Positions 35,644-44,048 are shown, counted from the stretch's first letter. The stretch: DNA of 44,048 nt from SAR202 cluster bacterium (GCA_009392515.1 VFGE01000049.1:1-44048); one strand, 5' to 3'. Numbers and translations are program-made. The notes: generated by a model from the letters alone, not told the origin.

Positions 35644-36999
35644 ATGAAATTACCTTTAGAAGGAGTTAGAATCCTAGACTCTACATATGTTGTAGCTATG
35701 CCATATGGTGGTGGGGTAATGACTGATCTTGGTGCTGAAGTGATTAAAATTGAAGGCCCATCCCATGTCGATATTTCTAGGAGATTAACTGCGCCACAAG
35801 GTCCTGATGGAGAAAATGGTGGAGACTATTGGAACAAAGCTGCTGGCTTTAATAATATGAACAGGGGTAAAAGATCTTTAACATTGGATATGTCTCGACA
35901 AGAAGGTCGAGACTTGTTTATAGAATTAATAAAAATTTCAGACATCATAATGGAAAATTTCACCCCACGTGTTATGAAACGCTGGAATCTTACATATGCA
36001 GACATAAAGAAAATCAAACCAGATATTATTATGCTATCAAATACAGGATATGGCCATAGTGAAGGACCATATGCATCATATCCGGGACAAGCTACTACAA
36101 TGGAAGCAACTCATGGTACAGCATCAGTTACTGGGTATCTCAATGATATTCCATCTAAAGCAGGAATGTCTTACGTTGACTTTTTAGCATCCTGGAGTGG
36201 CCTATTTTCAGTTGCATCAGCGTTAAGATATAGAAATCGAACTGGGAAAGGGCAATGGATTGATATAGGTATGTATCAATTAGGATGTTATTTTCTTGGT
36301 GAATATATATTAGACTGGGTAGATAATAAACGACTACCATCTCGTATTGGCAATCGACATCCACAATATGCCCCACAAGGTTGTTATCCTACAAACAAAG
36401 AGCAAGATCAATGGATAGTAATTTCTGCTTTAACTCAACAACATTGGGAATCTTTGTGTATAGCTATGGAAAAACCAGACTTAAAATCAAATCCCAAATT
36501 TGTCGATAATTCAGCACGTCTGAAAAATCATGATGAAATTGACGAAATAATTGCGAATTTTACAAAAAATTATGAACGATTTGAATTGATGGAATTATTA
36601 CAAGAATTGGGTATACCATCAGGCCCTGTTTTTGATTCAAAAGACTATTTTACTAATACACATTATCATCAACGTGGATTCATCGAGAAAGTGACTGCTC
36701 CACCAGAAAGAAACCTAGGTACTCGAGCCCTTATTTCACGTCCATGGAATCTAAATAAATCTCATATAAAAATTAAAGGTTTCGCTCCTGCATTTGGAGA
36801 AGCTAATAAATATGTTTTAAACGAACTTATGGGGAAAGATAATAGATTAATTGAAAACTTAATTGAACAAGATATTATTAATGAAATTCCCACAGCATAT
36901 CGGAATAAGGCTATAGATTATTCAGCTGCTTCTATACCAACCACAGGTGGTGTGAAATATATTGACCCAGATTATCAAAAAAATTTAGGCATAGAATAA
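35644..36999 (+). CDS. Family III CoA-transferase, catalytic-Asp subunit (long form, array copy 4)
   Basis: The 451-residue protein is nearly a repeat of copy 3: DSTYVVAMPYGGGVMTDLGA, NRGKRSLTLDMSRQEGRD, TTMEATHGTASVTGYLNDIP, YVDFLASWSGLF with catalytic Asp179, and GKGQWIDIGMYQ. It shares the RHPQYAPQGCYPTN motif and a tail ending YIDPDYQKNLGIE. The start follows the previous stop by five bases with no clear ribosome site, implying coupled translation. It is the last gene of the array; a tRNA gene follows. Confidence 0.88.
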   Translation: MKLPLEGVRILDSTYVVAMPYGGGVMTDLGAEVIKIEGPSHVDISRRLTAPQGPDGENGGDYWNKAAGFNNMNRGKRSLTLDMSRQEGRDLFIELIKISDIIMENFTPRVMKRWNLTYADIKKIKPDIIMLSNTGYGHSEGPYASYPGQATTMEATHGTASVTGYLNDIPSKAGMSYVDFLASWSGLFSVASALRYRNRTGKGQWIDIGMYQLGCYFLGEYILDWVDNKRLPSRIGNRHPQYAPQGCYPTNKEQDQWIVISALTQQHWESLCIAMEKPDLKSNPKFVDNSARLKNHDEIDEIIANFTKNYERFELMELLQELGIPSGPVFDSKDYFTNTHYHQRGFIEKVTAPPERNLGTRALISRPWNLNKSHIKIKGFAPAFGEANKYVLNELMGKDNRLIENLIEQDIINEIPTAYRNKAIDYSAASIPTTGGVKYIDPDYQKNLGIE

Positions 37000-37009
37000 C
37001 TTAGTTCAG

Positions 37010-37038
37010 TTGCAAAATACTCATAAATCAGATACGAT
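37010..37038 (+). promoter_or_regulatory. Probable promoter of the CAT-anticodon tRNA
   Basis: TTGCAA (37010-37015), a 17-base spacer and TACGAT (37033-37038) lie 25 bases ahead of the tRNA 5' end, which suits a tRNA promoter. Confidence 0.45.
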
Positions 37039-37062
37039 TCGTACCTAGTGAATTATTTTCAA

Positions 37063-37134
37063 GGGCCCGTAGCTCAGTGGTAGAGCGGTCGACTCATAAT
37101 CGATTGGTCGTAGGTTCGATCCCTTCCGGGCCCA
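37063..37134 (+). tRNA. tRNA with CAT anticodon (Ile2-like or elongator Met)
   Basis: The acceptor stem GGGCCCG/CGGGCCC, D-arm GCTC/GAGC, anticodon stem GTCGA/TCGAT with loop CTCATAA, and a T-arm with TTCGATC all form. The T-stem has one U-U mismatch. No CCA is encoded. The GACTCATAATCG and TTGGTCG segments resemble bacterial tRNA-Ile2 (lysidine-modified CAT), but an elongator Met tRNA cannot be excluded. Confidence 0.9.
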
Positions 37135-37306
37135 TTTTATTTCCAGAATAGCTTTCGATCTACTTACCTGCTAGAATTGTCTATATACGTATAGATCAAA
37201 GAAATAAAGTAAATGATTCGATTCCATAATATACACATTAATCAATTCATAATACAAAGTCCTTTTTCTATCCACTATCCTTTATGTCAAAAAGAGTTAG
37301 TTTTCC
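37135..37306. other. Gap between tRNA and UMF1 gene
   Basis: This AT-rich 172-base gap holds a small inverted repeat TCTATA-TACG-TATAGA (37180-37195) and no convincing promoter. The ribosome site before the next ATG is also weak. I see nothing else in it. Confidence 0.3.
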
Positions 37307-38527
37307 ATGAAAAAATATAACCTCTCTTTATCTGCAATAAGTTGGATATCATTTGATGCAGGGAGTACAGTATTTTATTCTGGTATTACAGGTTATTTCT
37401 TTCCCATATGGTTAGTAAGTATAAAAGGGGCAAATGATTCGGATTTTGCATTAACTATCACCATAGCAACAGCTATTACATTATTAGCAGGACCAACCTT
37501 AGGTAAAATAATGGATATTTATTTTACAAAAAGATATTTTGTGTTTGGATTCACACTCATTACTTGTCTGTTCATACTTTGCTATGGTCTTTTTTCTAAT
37601 ATATTCGTGATACTTTTATTATTTGCATGCTCTTTAGTGTTTTTAAATTTTGCTGAAATTGCCTATAACTCAATGTTGATTGATGTATCTACACCACAAA
37701 ATAGGGGGCTTATTGGTGGGTTAGGTATAGGTGTAGGATATGCTGGATCTTTTTTTGTCGTAATTATAGGTTTATTTATCAACTCTCAATATGGAACATA
37801 TGAATTGGCATTTCTTATAATCTCACTAATTTTGGCTCTTTTTGCAATTCAATTGCTATTCTTTACTTCTACAAATTCAAGTTTAATTCTATCAACTTCT
37901 AATAAACTAAAAAGTGTTATAACAAATCCGATTCAATATTTATTCGAGGCAAAATATACTCGAATCAGAAAATTCCTTCTTGTTAAATTCTGGTATATGT
38001 CGGCTATAAATGCAGGTATAACTTTTATTTCATTATTTGCAGTAGAAACTGTGGGCATCCCTCCAAATAAAATACCGTGGTTTTTATTTGTTGGAATAAT
38101 TTTTTCAATACCAGGTGCACTATTTTGGGGGCTTTTTACAGATAAATATGGAGCACGTCATTGTCTTATTCTTGTAATCAGTTGCTGGATTCTTGGATTT
38201 CTAGGAATTGTTCTTATCCCATTATTTAACCTAGATCAAAACATTTGGTGGATTGTAATATCTTTTACAGGACTATTATTAGGTGGTGTTTGGGTTGCTG
38301 ATCGTCCAATACTTATTCAATATTCAGATGATAATGATATCAATGAATCATTTGGTTTATATAATGTAGCTGGTAGGGCAGCCTATCTATTTGGTTCATT
38401 TCTATGGTGGGTTTTTACTGCATTTACACCATATGGGCAGATTGGGGCACTTTCTTCTTTAGTTATTTGTTTATGTATTGCCCTAATACTATTAGTCCCT
38501 TTTAGAATGCTCTCTGACGCTAATTAA
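37307..38527 (+). CDS. UMF1/Atg22-type MFS transporter
   Basis: The 406-residue protein has about 12 hydrophobic helices and matches the UMF1 branch of the MFS. ISWISFDAGSTVFYSGITGY lies at the N-terminus. FAEIAYNSMLIDVSTPQNRG, followed by IGGLGIGVGYAGSFFVVIIG, corresponds to the family YNALLPDIA...GLGWALGYLGG segment. A second-half loop FWGLFTDKYGARH is the usual MFS signature. Family members export amino acids from vacuoles in yeast; bacterial substrates are unknown. It converges on the LRR gene with a six-base gap. Confidence 0.85.
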   Translation: MKKYNLSLSAISWISFDAGSTVFYSGITGYFFPIWLVSIKGANDSDFALTITIATAITLLAGPTLGKIMDIYFTKRYFVFGFTLITCLFILCYGLFSNIFVILLLFACSLVFLNFAEIAYNSMLIDVSTPQNRGLIGGLGIGVGYAGSFFVVIIGLFINSQYGTYELAFLIISLILALFAIQLLFFTSTNSSLILSTSNKLKSVITNPIQYLFEAKYTRIRKFLLVKFWYMSAINAGITFISLFAVETVGIPPNKIPWFLFVGIIFSIPGALFWGLFTDKYGARHCLILVISCWILGFLGIVLIPLFNLDQNIWWIVISFTGLLLGGVWVADRPILIQYSDDNDINESFGLYNVAGRAAYLFGSFLWWVFTAFTPYGQIGALSSLVICLCIALILLVPFRMLSDAN

Positions 38528-38533
38528 CTAACT

Positions 38534-40606
38534 TTATCGACCTCGAGCCATTTGAGCTACTGTTCCTAGTAAGGTGATAAATATACCAAAGATAGCAATC
38601 ACGGTAGGGTCTAGAAGCTGGTTTACATCGTTGAGGCCCATGTTTTGAGCCCATTCAGGTACTTCATCCACATTGAATAGGAAACCTCTACTACTACCTT
38701 CTTCTTCATAATAAAAGGAAGAACTGTTATTAGAGGTAGTGTTATTAGAAGAATTATTAAAACCTGAGTTGTTTTGTGAAGATTGTTGATTCGTGCCAAT
38801 GTTCCCATTATATTCAACTTCAACACCTCTATTTATCAATTCTTCTATCTTATAAGATTGGGATATTGGATTGTCATTTATGTCCAAAAATCGAAGGTTT
38901 ATTAAATCATCAGTAAAATCTAGTCCAGAAATACAAGAATTTGAGATATATAACTCGACGATTCTTAATCCTCTGAGATTGTCCCAAGGGTTATAGGTAC
39001 TTTGACATAATTGATTGTTAGATAAATCCAGAACCATTAGTGATCTTAAATTACCTAACGGTTCAATATTAGTAATTCTATTGTCGGCAATTTGAAGTTC
39101 TTCAAGATTCCTAAGTGTTTCTATACCATTAAGATTAATTATATTTTGGAAGTTTGCCTCTAGAAAAGTTATTTTTTCTAATGCATCTCTGTCAATTGAG
39201 AGGTCTTGAGGGTTACTACAAAAGCTTAATCCTTGAGTCTTCATTTGATTTATGATAGAAGTCCATAAAGAATTGTCTTGAAAGCGTGTAAAACCACTTA
39301 CACTATCACAATAATCACCTGTGTTTTGTTGGTTTTGGCTTGATGACGGTTGAGTTCGACTAGCATTGACTAAAGATCGAGGATCTCCTCCCCATAAAAT
39401 ATCAGCTAATTGTTGTTGTGAAACATTTGGTAAATTTGCGATATTAATATCATATTTATCTTGTAAGACTTTATTTAAAGGAAAGGTGTTAACATCAGTT
39501 TGTACTCCATTACGTTGTAGGAGTGTTAGAGGGTTTTCTTGAGGAGGATATCTAGGATCTTGGTCTGGAACAACAAGCATATTGTCTCTCATATCCAGGG
39601 TTCTTAAATTTGTAAGACTTAATAACAAGTCGATATCGCTTATTTCGTTATTATTCAATCGCAGTGCTATTAAGTTTGTGGCGTATTCTATTCCTTCTAA
39701 GGAAGTTATTCCTTTATTTGAAAGATCAACTTTTGTTAATTCCAATACAGAAGTAAGGGTTAGTGATGTGTCATCACAATCGTTTCCAGAGGCGCTGTAA
39801 GCTATCCCTTGGTTGTTAAATTCGTCTATAAGTGCTTCCACAAGCCTCTCGTCATAAAATATTACTCTTGGCTCCCCTCTGCACTGGTATCCAGTGTCCA
39901 CCATAGGAGATGAATATTGATTCGTGTTAGATGTGTTTGGCATTCCCATGCCTCCACTCATCATTCCACCCATCATGTTGCCCATCATACTGCCCATATT
40001 CATATTATTACTAATACTTACTGACTGAACGTTTCCTGAAACCCATCCACCCATCCATGGCCATTCAGCATAAGTGATGTCGTTGTATAAACGTGTTTCA
40101 CCATTAATATTTGTACCAGGAGGTGAAGGCTGCAAAACCCAATCGCCATAATACACAAAAATGTAGCAACGGCCATCGCGAATTGTTTGTTCTGCTATAC
40201 AGTTATTTTTGACCCAATATGGGAAACCCATGAACATGCCTTCCATAACATAGGTCCCTGTGTAATTTTTTGATACCTCTGGTCTTTCAGGATCATTATG
40301 TATGACATCTAATGCCATAGGCATAGTCATATCATTCATCATTCCACCCATCATGTTGCCCATCATACTACCCATATCGCCCATATTACCCATATTGCCC
40401 ATGGATCCCATATTGCCCATGGAGCCCATATCTCCCATATTGCCCATAGAGTTGCCCATATTGTTACCAGATTGGCTTGCAGCATCGTGTTCAGCATATA
40501 TAGTCGAAGCGGATAAAGAGTATAACAACATCGTTAGAGTCGTTAAAGTAATTATGAATAAAATACTTTTTAATTTAGAATTAATACCTAAGCTTATTTG
40601 TTTCAA
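38534..40606 (-). CDS. Secreted LRR protein with Met-Gly repeats and C-terminal membrane module
   Basis: The 690-residue protein begins at TTG with a signal segment (ILFIITLTTLTMLLYSLSAS, then AEHDA). Residues 50-97 are Met-Gly-Asn/Ser/Asp repeats. Residues 114-198 are an unrecognised domain with NNC, CYIF, WVLQPSPPG and GNVQSV motifs. A second Met-Gly patch spans 202-222. Two cap-plus-LRR modules follow (LTKVDLSNKGITSLEGIEYA, LEELQIADNRITNIEPLGNL), SDS22/internalin-like. The final 52 residues are a membrane-anchor-like module ending TLLGTVAQMARGR. It is probably a cell-surface adhesion or binding protein. Domain X, the LRR caps and the C-terminus recur in the next gene upstream. Confidence 0.85.
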   Translation of the reverse strand: MKQISLGINSKLKSILFIITLTTLTMLLYSLSASTIYAEHDAASQSGNNMGNSMGNMGDMGSMGNMGSMGNMGNMGDMGSMMGNMMGGMMNDMTMPMALDVIHNDPERPEVSKNYTGTYVMEGMFMGFPYWVKNNCIAEQTIRDGRCYIFVYYGDWVLQPSPPGTNINGETRLYNDITYAEWPWMGGWVSGNVQSVSISNNMNMGSMMGNMMGGMMSGGMGMPNTSNTNQYSSPMVDTGYQCRGEPRVIFYDERLVEALIDEFNNQGIAYSASGNDCDDTSLTLTSVLELTKVDLSNKGITSLEGIEYATNLIALRLNNNEISDIDLLLSLTNLRTLDMRDNMLVVPDQDPRYPPQENPLTLLQRNGVQTDVNTFPLNKVLQDKYDINIANLPNVSQQQLADILWGGDPRSLVNASRTQPSSSQNQQNTGDYCDSVSGFTRFQDNSLWTSIINQMKTQGLSFCSNPQDLSIDRDALEKITFLEANFQNIINLNGIETLRNLEELQIADNRITNIEPLGNLRSLMVLDLSNNQLCQSTYNPWDNLRGLRIVELYISNSCISGLDFTDDLINLRFLDINDNPISQSYKIEELINRGVEVEYNGNIGTNQQSSQNNSGFNNSSNNTTSNNSSSFYYEEEGSSRGFLFNVDEVPEWAQNMGLNDVNQLLDPTVIAIFGIFITLLGTVAQMARGR
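39961..39999. repeat. 39-base direct repeat, copy A (Met-Gly coding)
   Basis: This segment matches 40339-40377 with one mismatch. It encodes the repeated MGSMMGNMMGGMM stretch on the minus strand. The copies lie 378 bases (126 codons) apart, in frame. Confidence 0.85.
40339..40377. repeat. 39-base direct repeat, copy B (Met-Gly coding)
   Basis: This is the partner of 39961-39999. It lies at the end of a longer run of GGN-ATG units (to about 40459) encoding the N-terminal Met-Gly repeats. Confidence 0.85.
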
Positions 40607-40653
40607 ACCTATTACCTGTCCTTTGATATTAGTGATATATTCCTAAATCAAGT

Positions 40654-40659
40654 TGTCAA
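40654..40659 (-). promoter_or_regulatory. Possible -35 box for the LRR gene at 40606
   Basis: On the minus strand TTGACA lies about 50 bases upstream of the TTG start, with an AT-rich ATATATC segment downstream at roughly -10 spacing. The 150-base gap between the two LRR genes holds no clear terminator. Confidence 0.35.
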
Positions 40660-40756
40660 CTCCAACAATATAGCAATAATCATATCATCTAGTAAAGTAG
40701 TAAAGGCTTTTATCAGACCAAGAAAGTTATATATTGAGTATAAGGGGGTATAAGTT

Positions 40757-43700
40757 TTATCTGCCTCGAACCATCTGTGCTACAGTTCCAAGAAGTGTGA
40801 GAAATATACCGAAGATTGCAATTACAGTAGGGTCAAGTAATGTGTTAAAGTCATTAAGACCTATGTTCTGCGCCCATTCTGGTACTTCATCTACATTAAA
40901 TAAGAAACCTCGTGTATTTTGTTCATCTTGAATAAAAAATTCATTATTGTTTCTGGTATTAATATTATTATTATTGCTGTTGTTGAACGACGATCCATCA
41001 GATTGGATAGTTATACGGACACTCTGAACATTGCCTCCCCATACTCCATTCCAAGGATCCATACCATTCAATACGTCATTAGCTAACCATGTATTACCAT
41101 CAACTGCTGCGCCAGGTGGGAAAGGCTGTAAAACCCATTCACGCTCTGAAACTTTGAATATATAACAAGTTCCTTTTCCACCAGCGTTACAGTTATCTTT
41201 CATATAAACTGGCGCACTAGAATATTCATATGGTTCAATATTGTAAATTCCGCTATAAGCAGAATTATTATTATGGATTAATTCTATTTGTTGTACATCG
41301 CTTCCTTCACCAGGGTTAAGGTATCTATAATCAGATGTATCAACAATTACATTTGAACTCATATTTTGGTTACTTGAGCCACTTTGGTCAATACCTTCAA
41401 AATTTACGCCCATGTTATCTAGATGACGATATATATCATCATCTATACCATCAGGTACATTTGAATTCGTTAAATTGACAGTCGCATTAGGCTGATAATT
41501 TAAATTAAGTAACGCGGAATAATCATCTACGTACCTCATATCGCTGAGATTGAGATATGCTATTGCGCCCATTGCACTTAAAGGCCACAAATCATTTACA
41601 TCACTATCAGCAATTGAAAGCCCAGCTAAATTTGGAAGATTATATAGGAAATTGATATCTGTTATACATTGATCCTTTTGCTGATAGCCAATATCTAAAA
41701 AGCGGAGATTATAATTACCTCTTAATGAGTCAAACGGATTAAATCCTTCTTGACATATAACATTATCGGCAAGAAAAAGGTCTCTTAAGTTATATAGGTT
41801 CTCAATTCCTTGTAAAGTAACTAAGTTGTTGTCATTTAATTTTAATACTTCGAGATTATTTAGTGCCATCATATTGAATATCGGTGATGCATCAAAAATT
41901 TCACTTTCTCCAAGTTCGAGTACCTTAAGATTATATAAAGCGTCCAAAGGCCAGAATTCTGCAATCTGGTTCCCACTGAGATTTAAAGTACTTAGGTTTG
42001 ATGCTGCTTCTAATCCGTCGAGATACCTAATCCCTTTATAAGAAGCATCAAGTTCTGTTAATTGTTCTAGGGGTAAACGAGTTATTTTTGTGCTATTATA
42101 ATCACTACAATACTCTATACCAGCTTCCTGCAAAGCTTCAATTAAAGTACCAAATAGTCCTCTGTCAGCAAATTCAACCCATTCTCCAGGATTATCGCAT
42201 GTTCCATCAACATTAGAACTATACCCTGAATTAGATGTATTAGTACTAGTTGTTTGTGGACGTTGATTATCATAATTGACTTTTACCCCTCTCTCAATGA
42301 GAGATTGAATAGGGTTATCAAATTCAGATTCATCTATCATATTATTATTAAGACTTACAGATGAATCTTTCCCCAAGCCTTCAATTCCTAATAGGGGGGT
42401 AATATCAGTAATATTATTATTGTTGAGATTTAAGAATTTCAAATTAAGAAAACCGTGTTCTGCTGAGAATAAATCGTTTACATTCTCATCATTTAATCCT
42501 AGTCCTCCGATTTGCAAAGTAAGTATTCTTTCTGTTGTAAATTTTGCCCAATCAATATTTTGCGCGTTTATAGGATTATTCCCGATACCAATACAACATA
42601 ATTGTTTTATTAAATTCCCCTCAGAAGGCAATAATGGACCGATGTCGGAAATATTATTCCCATCTAGAAATAGTCCCGATAGATTTGGCAAACTAGCAGG
42701 TGTTAAAGAAGATATATCAGAAATTTGGTTATTATATAACGTTAACGTTCGCAAACTCTTTAATTGGGCTAACCGTTGGATATTTACAAGATTATTCCCC
42801 GACAAATTTAGTTGTTCTAGTTTTTGTAGATTTCCAATACCTTCAAGATCGTATATTCCACCAGCACGTAATTTTAATTTAGTCAGGTTGGTAAAATGTT
42901 TTATATCCCTGATATGACCAAATTGAACATTTTCCAGATCAATATCTGTGATTTTAGATACATCTTCTCTTAATACATATCCTGTATCCTTACCAATCAT
43001 TTCTCGTATTTTTGATTCAAATTCAAGATTTTCAAAAATTACGGCATTAGCAGGTGGAGTAGGAGTAGGAGTAGGTGGAACTGGCGTCGGAGTAGGAGTA
43101 GGCATACCAAAAGCTGGAGCCTCGACATTCATACCTCTTGCTCGTAAATTAGATACCATATCTACAGATTCTTGGCTTAGTGGGTTCCCATTTAAAACAA
43201 TCTCGATATCAGGAATTAAATTTCCATTTTGTACAAGGGGTGTTATATCTATAATTCTATTATTATCTAAGAATATACCTTCCAGATACTGAAGTTTTCT
43301 TAATGGCTCTATATTTGTTATTCGGTTGTTGTCTAACCGGATTTCTTCTAAGAAGGTCATGGATTCTAGAAATGAAATATCAGTCAAGTTAGAATCATAA
43401 AATTGAAGATTTTTTAAATATTGTAGACTTCTTAGGGAGTCTAGGTTTGTAATGTTATTACGGGAAATGTTTAAATGTTCTAAATACTGCAAATTAGCTA
43501 AAGGAGTTATATCGGTAATTTTATTATCATTTATATATAAATATTGCAAAAAAGGAGCATTGGATAGAGGAGTTATATCTGTTAGGTTATTACCAGCTAT
43601 ACTAAGGTTATTTAAATTTGGCATATTAGTGACAAAAGATATATCTCTGATATTGTTGTATCCAAGGCCAATATATTCTAGTTTAGTTAAGTTTGCTAAT

Positions 43701-44048
43701 GGAGTTGCGTCAATAATTCTATTTGAATCAAAACTCACATTACGTAAATTTGAAGACTGAACATTCTTTAATGAAGATAAATCCGATATATTATTACTAG
43801 AAAAATATGCATTCCTTAACGGGATGATTGCTGTCAGTGGGCTAATATCGGTAATCCTATTACTGTAAGCATTAATATAGCTTAAACTAGGTAATCCCAC
43901 TAATGGAGAGATATCACTAACTAAGTTATTCCCTATCTCTAAATCACGTAATCGTGGCAGATTTTTTAATGGGGATAGATCTGTAATTCTATTATCACGA
44001 ACATATACCCTTGTTAGATTTGTTACATTTTCTAACCCTGCCAAACTA
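40757..44048 (-). CDS. Large LRR surface protein, N-terminus outside the window
   Basis: At least 1095 residues are visible; the frame continues past the window edge, so the start is missing. The first ~300 residues are uninterrupted 22-residue LRRs of the SDS22/internalin type (units like LEHLNISRNNITNLDSLRSL). A PTPTPTPVPPTPTPTPP linker near 315-335 follows. Next come a cap (FENLEFESKIREMIG) with further LRRs, and a third cap-LRR module after an Asn/Ser/Thr linker. Domain X (929-1014, with NC, CYIF, WVLQPFPPG, GNVQSV) is next, then an Asn-rich linker and the same 52-residue C-terminal module ending MVRGR. It is an inferred surface-anchored binding protein, and a partner or paralogue of the adjacent LRR gene. 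Confidence 0.85.
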   Translation of the reverse strand, partial: SLAGLENVTNLTRVYVRDNRITDLSPLKNLPRLRDLEIGNNLVSDISPLVGLPSLSYINAYSNRITDISPLTAIIPLRNAYFSSNNISDLSSLKNVQSSNLRNVSFDSNRIIDATPLANLTKLEYIGLGYNNIRDISFVTNMPNLNNLSIAGNNLTDITPLSNAPFLQYLYINDNKITDITPLANLQYLEHLNISRNNITNLDSLRSLQYLKNLQFYDSNLTDISFLESMTFLEEIRLDNNRITNIEPLRKLQYLEGIFLDNNRIIDITPLVQNGNLIPDIEIVLNGNPLSQESVDMVSNLRARGMNVEAPAFGMPTPTPTPVPPTPTPTPPANAVIFENLEFESKIREMIGKDTGYVLREDVSKITDIDLENVQFGHIRDIKHFTNLTKLKLRAGGIYDLEGIGNLQKLEQLNLSGNNLVNIQRLAQLKSLRTLTLYNNQISDISSLTPASLPNLSGLFLDGNNISDIGPLLPSEGNLIKQLCCIGIGNNPINAQNIDWAKFTTERILTLQIGGLGLNDENVNDLFSAEHGFLNLKFLNLNNNNITDITPLLGIEGLGKDSSVSLNNNMIDESEFDNPIQSLIERGVKVNYDNQRPQTTSTNTSNSGYSSNVDGTCDNPGEWVEFADRGLFGTLIEALQEAGIEYCSDYNSTKITRLPLEQLTELDASYKGIRYLDGLEAASNLSTLNLSGNQIAEFWPLDALYNLKVLELGESEIFDASPIFNMMALNNLEVLKLNDNNLVTLQGIENLYNLRDLFLADNVICQEGFNPFDSLRGNYNLRFLDIGYQQKDQCITDINFLYNLPNLAGLSIADSDVNDLWPLSAMGAIAYLNLSDMRYVDDYSALLNLNYQPNATVNLTNSNVPDGIDDDIYRHLDNMGVNFEGIDQSGSSNQNMSSNVIVDTSDYRYLNPGEGSDVQQIELIHNNNSAYSGIYNIEPYEYSSAPVYMKDNCNAGGKGTCYIFKVSEREWVLQPFPPGAAVDGNTWLANDVLNGMDPWNGVWGGNVQSVRITIQSDGSSFNNSNNNNINTRNNNEFFIQDEQNTRGFLFNVDEVPEWAQNIGLNDFNTLLDPTVIAIFGIFLTLLGTVAQMVRGR

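Noticed and set aside
37180-37195. Small inverted repeat TCTATA-TACG-TATAGA as a terminator
   Set aside because: It is AT-only, six base pairs, and has no T-tract; it is probably chance in AT-rich DNA.
40308-40470. CRISPR-like short repeats
   Set aside because: The repetition is in-frame GGN-ATG codons of the Met-Gly tract, with no regular spacers.
42420-43760. Plus-strand open frames opposite the large LRR gene
   Set aside because: They are antisense shadows of the regular LRR codon pattern, with no ribosome sites or domain similarity.

Overview
The window is AT-rich, gene-dense bacterial DNA with about 40 protein genes, two tRNAs and no phage, IS or CRISPR signal. Several features point to a free-living, probably marine, Chloroflexota-like (Dehalococcoidia/SAR202-type) bacterium: the large paralogous set of family III CoA-transferases, orphan hydrolases, phosphotriesterase-like, LLM-flavin and FAD oxidoreductases, a Pro-Thr linker in a surface protein, and a mycoredoxin-type glutaredoxin. 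This placement is an inference from gene content. TGA is a normal stop here: several genes end in it.

Layout. 1-169: start of sufB (minus), apparently frameshifted. 383-1969: PHP phosphoesterase and two MaoC/hotdog hydratase genes. 1974-4474 (minus): a two-gene CoA-transferase pair. 4613-10319: MscS channel, DoxX-like protein, an orphan solute-binding lipoprotein behind a good promoter, an MFS carrier and an alpha/beta hydrolase. 10385-12523: an S51-like protein with a cysteinyl-tRNA-synthetase-like tail, then two overlapping thioredoxin-fold genes, each with an in-frame TGA in a UxxC redox motif (probable tandem selenoproteins). 12532-13994 (minus): VOC, fumarylacetoacetase-type and glutaredoxin genes. 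14091-15425: amidohydrolase and a membrane protein.

15452-18048 is a methionine locus. A promoter is followed by a 37-residue leader peptide with 11 Met, mutually exclusive RNA pairings, an intrinsic terminator, metY and metA. It looks like a classical ribosome-mediated attenuator, for methionine. 18059-24891 holds an LLM oxidoreductase, YHS protein, FAD oxidoreductase, HpaI-type aldolase, CapA-like protein and a DUF2157/GDYXXLXY membrane pair. 24901-26373 (minus) holds a degenerate M28-like protein and a Cys-containing small protein, followed by tRNA-Gly.

26702-36999 is a long plus-strand block: a phosphotriesterase-like hydrolase and seven CoA-transferase genes. Five keep the catalytic Asp and two have lost it, which suggests heteromeric enzymes with a shared non-catalytic partner. 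After a CAT-anticodon tRNA and a UMF1-type MFS gene, the window ends with two minus-strand leucine-rich-repeat surface proteins. They share a near-identical 52-residue C-terminal membrane module and an unrecognised ~85-residue domain. One also carries Met-Gly-rich repeats.
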